From: an archaeon
Lineage (GTDB): Archaea > Asgardarchaeota > Hermodarchaeia > Hermodarchaeales > Hermodarchaeaceae
Direction: 5' to 3'
DNA: 11,900 nucleotides
Assembly (NCBI GenBank): GCA_016550415.1
Contig: JABXGU010000672.1
Coordinates: 1-11,900 of the forward strand
Below are positions 5,442-11,900 of this stretch, piece by piece. The stretch's first letter is position 1, and the number at the start of each line of letters is the position of its first letter. The notes beneath the pieces were generated by a model. That model did no database searches and was not told the DNA's origin. It worked only from the letters and a program-made list of their open reading frames with translations. The translations under genes and the position numbers were made by a program.

Positions 5442-5723
5442 CTAATCATTTATGGTTTCTAGGATTGAAACTGCATTCCAGATTCCAGTTCTTGCATGGC
5501 TGGGACAGTTAGGATCAAGGGTTGCATCGCCTAATCGTGAGATTGCATTTGATGCACGAACAGCAGCAGACCCTAATTCGCCATGAAGTAAATCGATAGC
5601 TTCATTCGCTGCGCGTCGGATGTTGCGGGGTACAGTGCTATCTTCTCCTATCTGGGAGAGTATCATTGTAGCCTGCTCAATTTTCTCTATTATTTCTGCT
5701 GGGAGTTCGTCGTTTTTAGCCAT
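5442..5723 (-). CDS. UPF0147 family protein
   Basis: A 93-residue all-helical archaeal protein with the family signature: ILSQIGEDSTVPRNIRRAANEAI, then VRASNAISRLGDATLDPNCPSHARTGIWNAVSILETI. The function is unknown for the family. No transmembrane or metal-binding features are visible. The ATG at 5723 is firm: a TTAAAAAAG box on the minus strand at about 5743-5752 lies roughly 25 bp upstream, so the mRNA may be leaderless. The gene is divergent from the zinc protein at 5814 and stops with TAG. The neighbouring phosphatase converges on it with a gap of 35 bp. Confidence 0.93.
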   Translation of the reverse strand: MAKNDELPAEIIEKIEQATMILSQIGEDSTVPRNIRRAANEAIDLLHGELGSAAVRASNAISRLGDATLDPNCPSHARTGIWNAVSILETIND

Positions 5724-5742
5724 ACTGAGGCCCCCTCAACAA

Positions 5743-5787
5743 GCTTTTTTAATTGCGCTGTGTGGACATACAAAGACTACTTAAAAG
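5743..5787. promoter_or_regulatory. Divergent promoter pair for UPF0147 and zinc-ribbon genes
   Basis: Two TATA-like boxes lie in the 90-bp divergent gap: TTAAAAAAG on the minus strand (about 5743-5752), 25 bp before the UPF0147 ATG, and TTAAAAG on the plus strand (5781-5787), 30 bp before ATG 5814. Both predict leaderless or nearly leaderless mRNAs. AAGCTTTTTT and AAAAGCTTTTTT recur in the gap. Confidence 0.45.
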
Positions 5788-5813
5788 CTTTTTTCACGGA
5801 TAGTTGGGGTACT

Positions 5814-6170
5814 ATGACTGACGATCGTGTAACTAAAAGGATGGGGAAGTTGCTCCGACAAGGGGCAGCTCTGCTCGATAAAGCCTGCCCTAAATGTAAT
5901 ACACCATTGTTAAAGATGACAGATGGAACAATGTATTGTGCAAATTGTGACAAAAGGGTTGTCGAAGAAGGAGCGATTAAGGGAAAAGAAAAAACCATTG
6001 CCCCGAAGAGTGATGTTCTGACCCAACTAGCCTCACATATACTTCTGAGTCTAGATGTTCTTTGCAAGACCTTGCCCGAAAAATCGCATCTAGAAGAGAT
6101 AAGGAAATTTGCTGAGGTTACTGAAAAACTTGTAAAAACCTTGCATATGATTCGGGACCTTCAGAGCTAG
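5814..6170 (+). CDS. Sjogren syndrome/scleroderma autoantigen 1-like zinc-ribbon protein
   Basis: A 118-residue protein. The first 20 residues (DDRVTKRMGKLLRQGAALLD) and the zinc site CPKC (25-28) with CANC (42-45), separated by a short hairpin PLLKMTDGTMY, match the archaeal homologues of human p27/SSSCA1 (ZNRD2). The remaining half (about 62-118) is predicted helical and variable. The function in Archaea is unknown. The human protein is linked to mitosis and centromere antigens, which does not transfer. ATG 5814 is chosen over the upstream GTG at 5760 because the conserved MTDD-type N-terminus starts there, a TATA box lies 30 bp upstream and the extension would cover that box. It ends in TAG, 6 bp from the convergent hef stop. 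Confidence 0.87.
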   Translation: MTDDRVTKRMGKLLRQGAALLDKACPKCNTPLLKMTDGTMYCANCDKRVVEEGAIKGKEKTIAPKSDVLTQLASHILLSLDVLCKTLPEKSHLEEIRKFAEVTEKLVKTLHMIRDLQS

Positions 6171-6176
6171 ATTCAA

Positions 6177-8462
6177 TTAGGATTCTAGCTGGTAGGTCAT
6201 ATCGAGTGTTTCACGGATTGTCCTTGCTTTGGTTTTACCAATTCCTTGAACCTCTGTTAATTCTTTTGAGGAAGCTTGGAATACTGCGTTAACATTACCA
6301 AATCTAGCTAAGAGTCGTTTGGCGAGAGTCCTATTGATTCCAGGTAGGCTTGCTACAATGTATTCTTGAAGTTCAGAGGTGCTGAGGGAAGGTTTCCTAC
6401 CTCGTAAACTGAAGGTTTGTGTTCGCTCTTTTTGTTCACGACTGGCAATTGCGAAGAGAAGATTGGCAGCTTCTTCGGCCCCTGAAACATTCACGATCGG
6501 AACACGGAAGTCAACCATTGCACTGGCTAGGGCACCACATATTGCAGCAGGGTTCACGCCCCTGCTTGTAAAAAGATTAGCACCAGAAACTAATAGTAAT
6601 GGTATTTCGAATGTGTCACGTAGGGCACCTAGCTGGATGAACAACCGCCGATCAACGATTGACTGAGCCAAATCCTCGACAGTTTTTGTTTCAACACCCA
6701 CACGGTCAGATAAAATATAGTCTCCAACCTCAAGGGTCTCCACTTTAAGATCCACATCGAGATTTTTCAAGGATTTTGCAATCGCTGAACGGAGTTCTCG
6801 ATTGTCAGTGATGATTTTAATTTTCTCAGATTCTGTGGATGGTTTCTGTTCCATGAAATCCTTAAGGGTTGCTTGTTTCCGATCACGTGCAATTTCTCGA
6901 GACATTTTTCTCATCTCTTTAAGTAATTCTTTCATTTGGGCCTCACGTCGGATGGCGACCCAATAATATCCCTGATCACGTGTGCCAAGTGCAACTAATA
7001 CAATGACACGTCCAGGTCGAGTGCGTCCTGTTCTACCACGCCTCTGGATTAAGCGGATTGCACTGGGGACTGCTTCATAAAACACAACAAGGTCACATTC
7101 TTGGATATCTAATCCTTCTTCTCCGACACTGGTTGCGACCAAGACATTGTATTTGCCCTCACGAAATGCGCTTAGAATTTGCCCTTGTTCTTTTTGAGTT
7201 AATCCACGGTCATCGCCTCTACTGGCTTGACCTACAAATCGAATTGGGAGTGTTTTTGGCACAACTTTCAATGTGGTTTCAAGGAGTTTTGCCGTTTCCC
7301 GAAATCTAGTAAACACCATAATACGAGATTCAGGAACTGCTTCAAGTTGTTGTCCTACAATTTTGGTTACAGCTACAAGCTTTGGATGTACTATTTTAGC
7401 ATCAATTAATTCTTGAGTTAGGAGTAGTGCATCTTGAACATGAGGGTCCTGAACCAATCCCCGGATTGCTTTGGAGGCACCACTACCTTTTGCCTCCTTA
7501 AATAAACCGTTAAGAAAATGGTGAAGAGCTGAAACACCTTGTGTTTCTAACTGCTCTAAGGAATGATATAGACGAAGAAGAGCAGCACAATGAGATACTA
7601 GTTGAAATAGATGACTTGCTGGTTGAGTTTCACTGGCAATTCGTTGTTGGATTTCTCGCTGAATTTCGAGGATACGACGGACAGTTATTCGGTTTACATC
7701 AGCGGTGTCAGAAAATCCTGCTTCCTTTATGGGCTTAAGCCGCTCCGCAATAGCCTTTTTCAAGGCGCGACCAACTTCTAAGAATTTTTCGGGCAATTTT
7801 ACCTCTCGCCACTCAAATTTGAGAGGTGCAATATATGGTGCAACATCGGGACTATCACGTGTGCGAACCTCGATATTATCAATATGAAGATTCCCAACAA
7901 TCTCACGGATTTTCTCTATCTCAGAACCTGGTGAAGCAGTTAAACCTAATAGAAGTGGTCTGGTTGCCTGTTTGTAATACTGATTCGCGATGAACACATA
8001 GGCATAATCACCTACAGCCCGATGCGCCTCATCCACAATTAGTAAGGCTACATCTTTCAATGTATAACGACCAGCCAAGATGTCATTCTGTAGAACTTGT
8101 GGTGTCATAAAGGCAATGTGTGTCTTGTCCCATTGTGCCGGGCGCTGCGATGGAGGTACTTCTCCTGTAATGAGCTGAAGCTGGTCAAGTGGAATCGACA
8201 TGAATTGTCGGAATGTCTCCAAATGCTGCTGAACCAAGGGTTTTGTTGGCGCTAAAAAGACGCATTTGTATTCGGGATATTTGTGTAGCCGATAAGCTGC
8301 AGCTAATATTGCAATTATTGTTTTACCAATACCAGTTGGAAGTATCACAAGAGTGTTCCACTTAACCGCTGTTCCAATAATTGTTTCTTGATAAAGTCGT
8401 TTGGCGATTGTATCAGGCTGAATCAATGGATGTGTCACAAACTCTCTCGGTGGCATATTCAT
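6177..8462 (-). CDS. hef: Hef: FANCM/XPF-like helicase-nuclease
   Basis: Acts at stalled or branched replication forks; the euryarchaeal relatives unwind and cleave fork and flap structures. Of 761 residues, the first ~540 form an SF2 helicase: LPTGIGKT (41-48), DEAH (144-147), TASPG (175-179), VATSVGEEGLDI (442-453) and QRRGRTGR (473-480), with a helical insert at about 225-345. A QATLKDFM sequence (530-537) resembles a PCNA-interacting box in the linker. The ERCC4 nuclease (about 549-675) has TDNRE (552-556), GD (580-581), E591, K593 and D597. In the usual ERKxxxD motif the arginine is threonine here (ETKTVED). Tandem helix-hairpin-helix motifs close the protein (LPGINRTLAKRLL, 706-718; VQGIGKTKARTI, 738-749). 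ATG 8462 is used; ATG at codon 3 is an alternative. It ends in TAA and is convergent with the zinc-ribbon gene. Confidence 0.96.
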   Translation of the reverse strand: MNMPPREFVTHPLIQPDTIAKRLYQETIIGTAVKWNTLVILPTGIGKTIIAILAAAYRLHKYPEYKCVFLAPTKPLVQQHLETFRQFMSIPLDQLQLITGEVPPSQRPAQWDKTHIAFMTPQVLQNDILAGRYTLKDVALLIVDEAHRAVGDYAYVFIANQYYKQATRPLLLGLTASPGSEIEKIREIVGNLHIDNIEVRTRDSPDVAPYIAPLKFEWREVKLPEKFLEVGRALKKAIAERLKPIKEAGFSDTADVNRITVRRILEIQREIQQRIASETQPASHLFQLVSHCAALLRLYHSLEQLETQGVSALHHFLNGLFKEAKGSGASKAIRGLVQDPHVQDALLLTQELIDAKIVHPKLVAVTKIVGQQLEAVPESRIMVFTRFRETAKLLETTLKVVPKTLPIRFVGQASRGDDRGLTQKEQGQILSAFREGKYNVLVATSVGEEGLDIQECDLVVFYEAVPSAIRLIQRRGRTGRTRPGRVIVLVALGTRDQGYYWVAIRREAQMKELLKEMRKMSREIARDRKQATLKDFMEQKPSTESEKIKIITDNRELRSAIAKSLKNLDVDLKVETLEVGDYILSDRVGVETKTVEDLAQSIVDRRLFIQLGALRDTFEIPLLLVSGANLFTSRGVNPAAICGALASAMVDFRVPIVNVSGAEEAANLLFAIASREQKERTQTFSLRGRKPSLSTSELQEYIVASLPGINRTLAKRLLARFGNVNAVFQASSKELTEVQGIGKTKARTIRETLDMTYQLES

Positions 8463-8509
8463 CGCGACATAACCCTTAATACTGGCATCAATTCAAGTGT
8501 CAGACCCGC

Positions 8510-8517
8510 ATTTATAT
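8510..8517 (+). promoter_or_regulatory. TATA box between hef and the PRC-barrel-like gene
   Basis: ATTTATAT on the plus strand predicts a transcription start near 8540, giving a leader of about 20 nt that contains GGAG (8547-8550) before ATG 8562. The same AT-rich core reads as CATATAAAT on the minus strand and could also serve hef. Confidence 0.45.
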
Positions 8518-8561
8518 GCCACTAGAATCAGGTTATTCTATATTTCGGAGAGTGCCCTCAA

Positions 8562-8894
8562 ATGTCGAAAACACCCGTTCCTTCAATTGTAGAAGCAGAG
8601 GTCTATGAGGTTAAGATGCCGGGTAATATCGTCGGAAAGGAGGTCATTGATGGAAGCGCCCGGCGTATTGGTATTGTGCGAAGCTTACGTATCACGCTTC
8701 CACCAGGTAAAGTTGAACTTCAGGTTAAGGGACTTGGCGTGGAATTACCCATTGATGTCTCCAATATTACAGCTGTCGGTAATGTTATTCAACTAACAAA
8801 TACGGTGAAAGAAGCAGAGGAGATTAGTATTGGGGACGTCCAGCGTTTGCGCGAAGAAACGTGGAAAGAAGTTCAAGGACTAATGATACACTAG
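8562..8894 (+). CDS. PRC-barrel-like small archaeal protein
   Basis: A 110-residue protein whose centre (about 18-85) reads as a six-stranded small barrel: VKMPGNIVGKEVIDGSARRIG, IVRSLRITLPPGKVELQVKG, then VELPIDVSNITAVGNVIQL. This GKxVxD...IGxV...VxxIxxVGDVIxL pattern is typical of archaeal PRC-barrel-type proteins, which are usually thought to mediate protein or RNA contacts. A helical tail (KEAEEISIGDVQRLREETWKEVQGL) follows. Molecular function is unknown. The ATG at 8562 has GGAG 11 bases upstream and a TATA box about 50 bp upstream. It ends in TAG. The following gene starts 56 bp later and has its own TATA-like element, so they need not form an operon. Confidence 0.68.
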   Translation: MSKTPVPSIVEAEVYEVKMPGNIVGKEVIDGSARRIGIVRSLRITLPPGKVELQVKGLGVELPIDVSNITAVGNVIQLTNTVKEAEEISIGDVQRLREETWKEVQGLMIH

Positions 8895-8902
8895 AAATTG
8901 CG

Positions 8903-8911
8903 TATATTATA
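8903..8911 (+). promoter_or_regulatory. TATA-like box for the PUA/PP-loop gene
   Basis: TATATTATA is centred about 43 bp before ATG 8951 and predicts a transcription start near 8935. That leaves a leader of about 15 nt and argues against the TTG at 8933. Confidence 0.4.
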
Positions 8912-8950
8912 TTCCTTTCTTGATTCTCTTTATTGGTTTGGCAAGGTATC

Positions 8951-10918
8951 ATGAGAAAAAGGAAAAAAAGACCATTTCTGGGACCACTTTTACTGAGCTG
9001 GTGCGATCATTGTAATGTTCCGATAGCTTCTGGTAGCCATTGTGGATATTGCGATGGTGCTACACGTCATGTTTCCATTGCGCCACCAGGAGATGTGCGG
9101 CCTGCTTTTGCTGGTGATTTAGAACGATTGATTAAATCAATAACGAGACAATATGGGACGAGGGCTGCTCAAGCCTTATTTCCATCTGATAAGGTCGTGC
9201 TTTTGAATGCGATTCCAGATTTAGATCGCTGTGAAGAAGTAATTCTTGATGGTCAGATTATCGGTTTGCATCGGTTTCGACTAGAAAATATGGAATGGGA
9301 GTTCGTTCCAAAACTCGAAGGTGGGCGTCGACTGGCTAAGGTTTCCCAGAATAAACTTGTTGTTATTTATGACTCCGCTGTTGATTTCATTGTGAGTGGA
9401 GCAAATGTGTTGAGACCAGGAATCAAGGATGCTGATTCCGGAATTAAGCCAGGCGATTATGTATTGGTAGTTAATGAGCAAGGGTTAGTGGTGCTAACAG
9501 GATTAGCAGCAATGACAGGAGAGGAGATGAAAACAGGAGAACGAGGATTAGCTGTCCGGAAACGGTACTGGGGACCACCCTCTGAAGCGAAACTACTACC
9601 TAGAGGACAAACTTGGAAAAAAGTACTAAAAGCGAATAGTCCACTTCTTCAGCGATTAGAGAAAAAGGCAATAAATTTCGTTCAAGACACTGTCACTGAA
9701 TTTAACCGTCCTATTGCGGTTGCTTTTTCTGGTGGCAAGGACAGCCTAGCAGTTTTGATATTGGTGAAGAAAGCACTTCCTAAACAGGACTTTCATGTAA
9801 TGTTTATTGACACAGGCATCGAGTTTCCTGAAACAATTGAAAATGTATTTGCATCCGTCTCAACTCTGGGGTTGAAGGACTGTTTTCTAATCAAGCACGT
9901 AGATAAGGATCAATTCTTCCGAGTCCTTAATCAGTTTGGATTGGTGGCACGTGATTTTAGAGTATGCTGTAAAACGGTGAAGTTGGGACCAACTGCACAA
10001 CTCATTGAAGAACACTTCCCGAAAGGTTGTCTAAGTTTTATTGGGCAAAGGCGGTATGAATCTCGTCGTCGAGCCAGCAGTGGACCTATCTGGGAAAACC
10101 CGTGGGTACCAAATCAAATTGGTGCTAGTCCAATCCATAATTGGACAGCACTGATGGTCTGGTTATACCTGTTCCAAGAAAAAGCACCTTATAATGACCT
10201 TTACAAGCGTGGTTTTGAACGAATTGGTTGTATGTTTTGTCCTGCCTCAACAATGAGTGAATTCGATATGATTGCAGCATGCTATCCGCAGGAGTGGCAA
10301 CGCTGGTATGAAGTTGCATTGAGTATCGCAGAAAGGGAGGGACTATCAGAGAAGTGGGTGAAATATGGATTTTGGCGTTGGAAGAAACATCCTCCTAAAA
10401 TTATAGACCTAGCAAAGCAACTTAATATTCCCCTCAAAACACCAAGTGAGGAAATCCCCAAAGAGCAACTCTCCTATACAATCTCCTCACTTCAAAAGGA
10501 CCCAGTGGAAGGTTCATCAATTCAGGGACAATTCAACCAACCCATCGCACTCAACCAAGCGATGGCTTTCTTACCGGTACTTGGCAGGATTACACAAGAT
10601 ATTGAACGTGACTTAATTCAAATCGTATTTGAGGAGAATGACAACCTCAAATGCGATCTCTTCGGGAGTGGTAACTTCATCGTTTATGGTCCAGAAAATT
10701 TACTGAAGAAGACTGCTGAAGAATTAGTAAAAACTATCCTTCGGGGGTTACTTTGCACTGGATGCGGTTCTTGCCAAACACTATGTCCCCATAATGCAAT
10801 TATCCTCAAATCTGGTCGTTCCATAGTTAACGCTACAAAGTGTACACATTGCATGATTTGCATCCAAGGAAAATGCCCAACTCTTTATGCCTTACACAAC
10901 CACACTTCGAAGGAATAG
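8951..10918 (+). CDS. Zinc ribbon-PUA-PAPS reductase-like (PP-loop)-ferredoxin fusion protein
   Basis: From ATG 8951 the protein has 655 residues. In order: a zinc ribbon with C18, C21, C31, C34; a PUA RNA-binding domain at about 127-205 (LVVIYDSAVDFIVSGANVLRPGI to GDYVLVVNEQGLVVLTGLA); a PAPS reductase-like adenylating core with PP-loop SGGKDS (260-265), FIDTGIEFPET, CCK (339-341) and CMFC (427-430); a linker with a small alpha/beta domain (about 535-598); and a 2[4Fe-4S] ferredoxin module with C602, C605, C608, C612 and C631, C634, C637, C642. The CC...CxxC set resembles the cluster ligands of APS reductases. It is an uncharacterised archaeal family often annotated as PAPS reductase. The PUA domain and zinc ribbon suggest an RNA substrate, for example tRNA thiolation, rather than sulfate assimilation; that is inference. 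It ends in TAG, 31 bp before the DUF2070 gene. Confidence 0.9.
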   Translation: MRKRKKRPFLGPLLLSWCDHCNVPIASGSHCGYCDGATRHVSIAPPGDVRPAFAGDLERLIKSITRQYGTRAAQALFPSDKVVLLNAIPDLDRCEEVILDGQIIGLHRFRLENMEWEFVPKLEGGRRLAKVSQNKLVVIYDSAVDFIVSGANVLRPGIKDADSGIKPGDYVLVVNEQGLVVLTGLAAMTGEEMKTGERGLAVRKRYWGPPSEAKLLPRGQTWKKVLKANSPLLQRLEKKAINFVQDTVTEFNRPIAVAFSGGKDSLAVLILVKKALPKQDFHVMFIDTGIEFPETIENVFASVSTLGLKDCFLIKHVDKDQFFRVLNQFGLVARDFRVCCKTVKLGPTAQLIEEHFPKGCLSFIGQRRYESRRRASSGPIWENPWVPNQIGASPIHNWTALMVWLYLFQEKAPYNDLYKRGFERIGCMFCPASTMSEFDMIAACYPQEWQRWYEVALSIAEREGLSEKWVKYGFWRWKKHPPKIIDLAKQLNIPLKTPSEEIPKEQLSYTISSLQKDPVEGSSIQGQFNQPIALNQAMAFLPVLGRITQDIERDLIQIVFEENDNLKCDLFGSGNFIVYGPENLLKKTAEELVKTILRGLLCTGCGSCQTLCPHNAIILKSGRSIVNATKCTHCMICIQGKCPTLYALHNHTSKE

Positions 10919-10926
10919 TTAAATTA
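10918..10926 (+). promoter_or_regulatory. TATA-like box for the DUF2070 gene
   Basis: GTTAAATTA overlaps the stop codon of the PP-loop gene and is centred 28 bp before ATG 10950, consistent with a separate leaderless transcript. Co-transcription from upstream is equally possible. Confidence 0.35.
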
Positions 10927-10949
10927 GAAAAGACAAGGAATGAAGCGCT

Positions 10950-11834
10950 ATGAGCCGTGATGTGAAGCGAACAATCTCATTGTATACTCGTCTCTTCAGT
11001 CTACCAAGACCACGAACCATGATTATATTCATGATAATAGCATCCTTAGTAGTTGGAGGACTGAATGAACTACTACGAACCATGGGAATAGGTGGTCCCA
11101 TCACTCTAATAATTGGAGCATTACGAGGGATGATTGTAGTGCTTCCTTCAGCAGGACTCACTATGCTTATTCTTTGGTGGACCACGCGCACAGAAAGTAT
11201 CCTGCGTAGTCACCGTTTAATTGGAATTATTACTGCAGCAACATTTGTGATACTTGTATTTTGGTTCATCTCTACACTTATGGGATGGATTCTAGAACTA
11301 CTCTTGACGTTGCTCTATGGTCCCCTAATTGGTAGTGGAATTGCATCCCTTTTCTTCATACGCGGTTTTATTTTAGGCGCAGTTTTTGCCCTCGCCATTA
11401 TCTATCTTATTGTGCTTAGTATGACCAGAAAAGGCTCCATTAAGGGAGCACTTCTAAGTATGATTTTCCCAACATTTAGTATCAGCTGTTTTATCCTAAT
11501 GGAACCAACTCTTTTGCTTACATCCACACTATGGAGCTTCATAGGTGTATTTCTAGTACTTTCAGTTGTTCTCGTCAGTTGTGTACAAATACTACTCTAC
11601 AGGGTTGGACGACCACTGAAAAAGACCTTCAATGTGGATGGTATTCAACTTTTTCGCGGATTTCTCTCCGTTTGGATGGAAGGACAAGCAGATCAGATTG
11701 AGACTTGTTTCCGCCAACTTGGTCGAAAAAGCAAGGTTCCCCTTTCAATAATTTGCTTTTCAGACAAAAATCAGAAACCACAACTTATCTTCGTCAATCC
11801 TGGAATCCATCCTGGACCATTCAAAAATACTTGA
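10950..11834 (+). CDS. DUF2070 family membrane protein, interrupted by in-frame TGA
   Basis: The N-terminal ~215 residues hold about six or seven hydrophobic segments (near 24-45, 50-75, 90-112, 113-158, 168-190 and 192-216). They are followed by the start of the soluble domain: DGIQLFRGFLSVWMEGQADQIE (229-250) and the hallmark HPGPFKN (287-293). DUF2070 proteins normally run to well over 500 residues. Here the frame meets TGA at 11832-11834, right after HPGPFKNT. Translation of the same frame past the TGA stays open to the window end and begins SSGLSSAIASW, matching the expected continuation HPGPFxxxGSS. The TGA therefore replaces what should be a glycine codon (GGA to TGA is one change). 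The gene is either a nonsense mutant, a sequencing error, or read through. The function of the family is unknown; membrane location is clear. Confidence 0.85.
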   Translation: MSRDVKRTISLYTRLFSLPRPRTMIIFMIIASLVVGGLNELLRTMGIGGPITLIIGALRGMIVVLPSAGLTMLILWWTTRTESILRSHRLIGIITAATFVILVFWFISTLMGWILELLLTLLYGPLIGSGIASLFFIRGFILGAVFALAIIYLIVLSMTRKGSIKGALLSMIFPTFSISCFILMEPTLLLTSTLWSFIGVFLVLSVVLVSCVQILLYRVGRPLKKTFNVDGIQLFRGFLSVWMEGQADQIETCFRQLGRKSKVPLSIICFSDKNQKPQLIFVNPGIHPGPFKNT

Positions 11835-11900
11835 AGCAGTGGTTTATCTAGTGCCATAGCCAGCTGGGGACAAGGGACATTGAACACTACTGCCTGTGCA
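11835..11900 (+). pseudogene. In-frame continuation of the DUF2070 gene past the TGA (partial)
   Basis: Twenty-two sense codons continue in the same frame to the window edge (SSGLSSAIASWGQGTL and onward), resembling the soluble domain of the family. The other two forward frames hit stops within this stretch (TAG near 11851 and near 11862). Labelled pseudogene only to mark that translation may not reach it; the coding character itself looks intact. Confidence 0.55.

Noticed and set aside
5760..5813. GTG 5760 start for the zinc-ribbon protein
   Set aside because: The extension covers the TATA-like box and is not like the usual N-terminus. ATG 5814 starts at the conserved region.
6379..7887. 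Several plus-strand open frames inside 6379-7887
   Set aside because: They are opposite-strand shadows of hef. The hef frame carries all helicase and nuclease motifs.
8951..10918. Sulfate-assimilation PAPS reductase
   Set aside because: The PP-loop core resembles that family, but the PUA domain, zinc ribbon and ferredoxin fusion and the lack of assimilation genes nearby make that label misleading.
1..11900. CRISPR arrays, defence islands or transposons
   Set aside because: No regularly spaced repeats, terminal inverted repeats, transposase, integrase or Cas-like protein was seen. The window is made of core archaeal genes.

Overview
This window comes from an archaeal chromosome with moderate to low GC. 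The archaeal assignment rests on several independent signals: an archaeal-type RNase P RNA, tRNA genes interrupted by bulge-helix-bulge (BHB) introns outside the anticodon loop, a Hef helicase/nuclease, UPF0147 and DUF2070 family proteins, an archaeal Tsr3 homologue, and TATA-like boxes 25-30 bp upstream of many start codons, which suggests leaderless transcripts. Hef and DUF2070 recall Euryarchaeota or lineages that share their repair proteins. The non-canonical tRNA introns recall TACK or Asgard groups. I cannot fix the phylum from sequence alone. No mobile element, integrase, CRISPR array or prophage signal was seen. It reads as a core housekeeping region.

Layout. 80-730 (-): endonuclease III. 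About 894-1285 (+): RNase P RNA, followed 25 bp later by tsr3 (1311-1829, +), an rRNA-modification enzyme. 1867-3411 (-): bifunctional NAD(P)H-hydrate repair enzyme Nnr, convergent with tsr3. 3512-3748 (+): a free-standing Lrp/AsnC effector (RAM) domain, divergent from nnr. 3769-4050 (-): small unknown protein. 4168-4299 (+): tRNA-Lys(UUU) with two introns. 4356-4491 (-): tRNA-Leu(CAG) with one intron. The two tRNA genes converge. 4570-5406 (+): inositol monophosphatase/FBPase-family phosphatase. 5442-5723 (-): UPF0147. 5814-6170 (+): Sjogren/scleroderma autoantigen 1-like zinc protein. 6177-8462 (-): Hef. 8562-8894 (+): PRC-barrel-like protein. 8951-10918 (+): large zinc ribbon-PUA-PP-loop-ferredoxin fusion. 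10950-window end (+): DUF2070 membrane protein interrupted by an in-frame TGA.

How the genes relate. Most are single transcription units alternating in orientation, so operon structure is weak. Two functional threads stand out. One is RNA maturation: RNase P RNA, Tsr3, intron-bearing tRNAs and a PUA/PP-loop protein with sulfurtransferase-like architecture. The other is DNA repair: endonuclease III and Hef. Nnr repairs damaged nicotinamide cofactors.

The most interesting points are the tRNA-Lys gene with two cryptic introns whose BHB geometry predicts exact splice sites, the tRNA-Leu D-loop intron, the TGA codon at what looks like a conserved glycine of DUF2070 in a window where no other gene ends in TGA, and the PUA-PP-loop-[4Fe-4S] fusion of unknown substrate.
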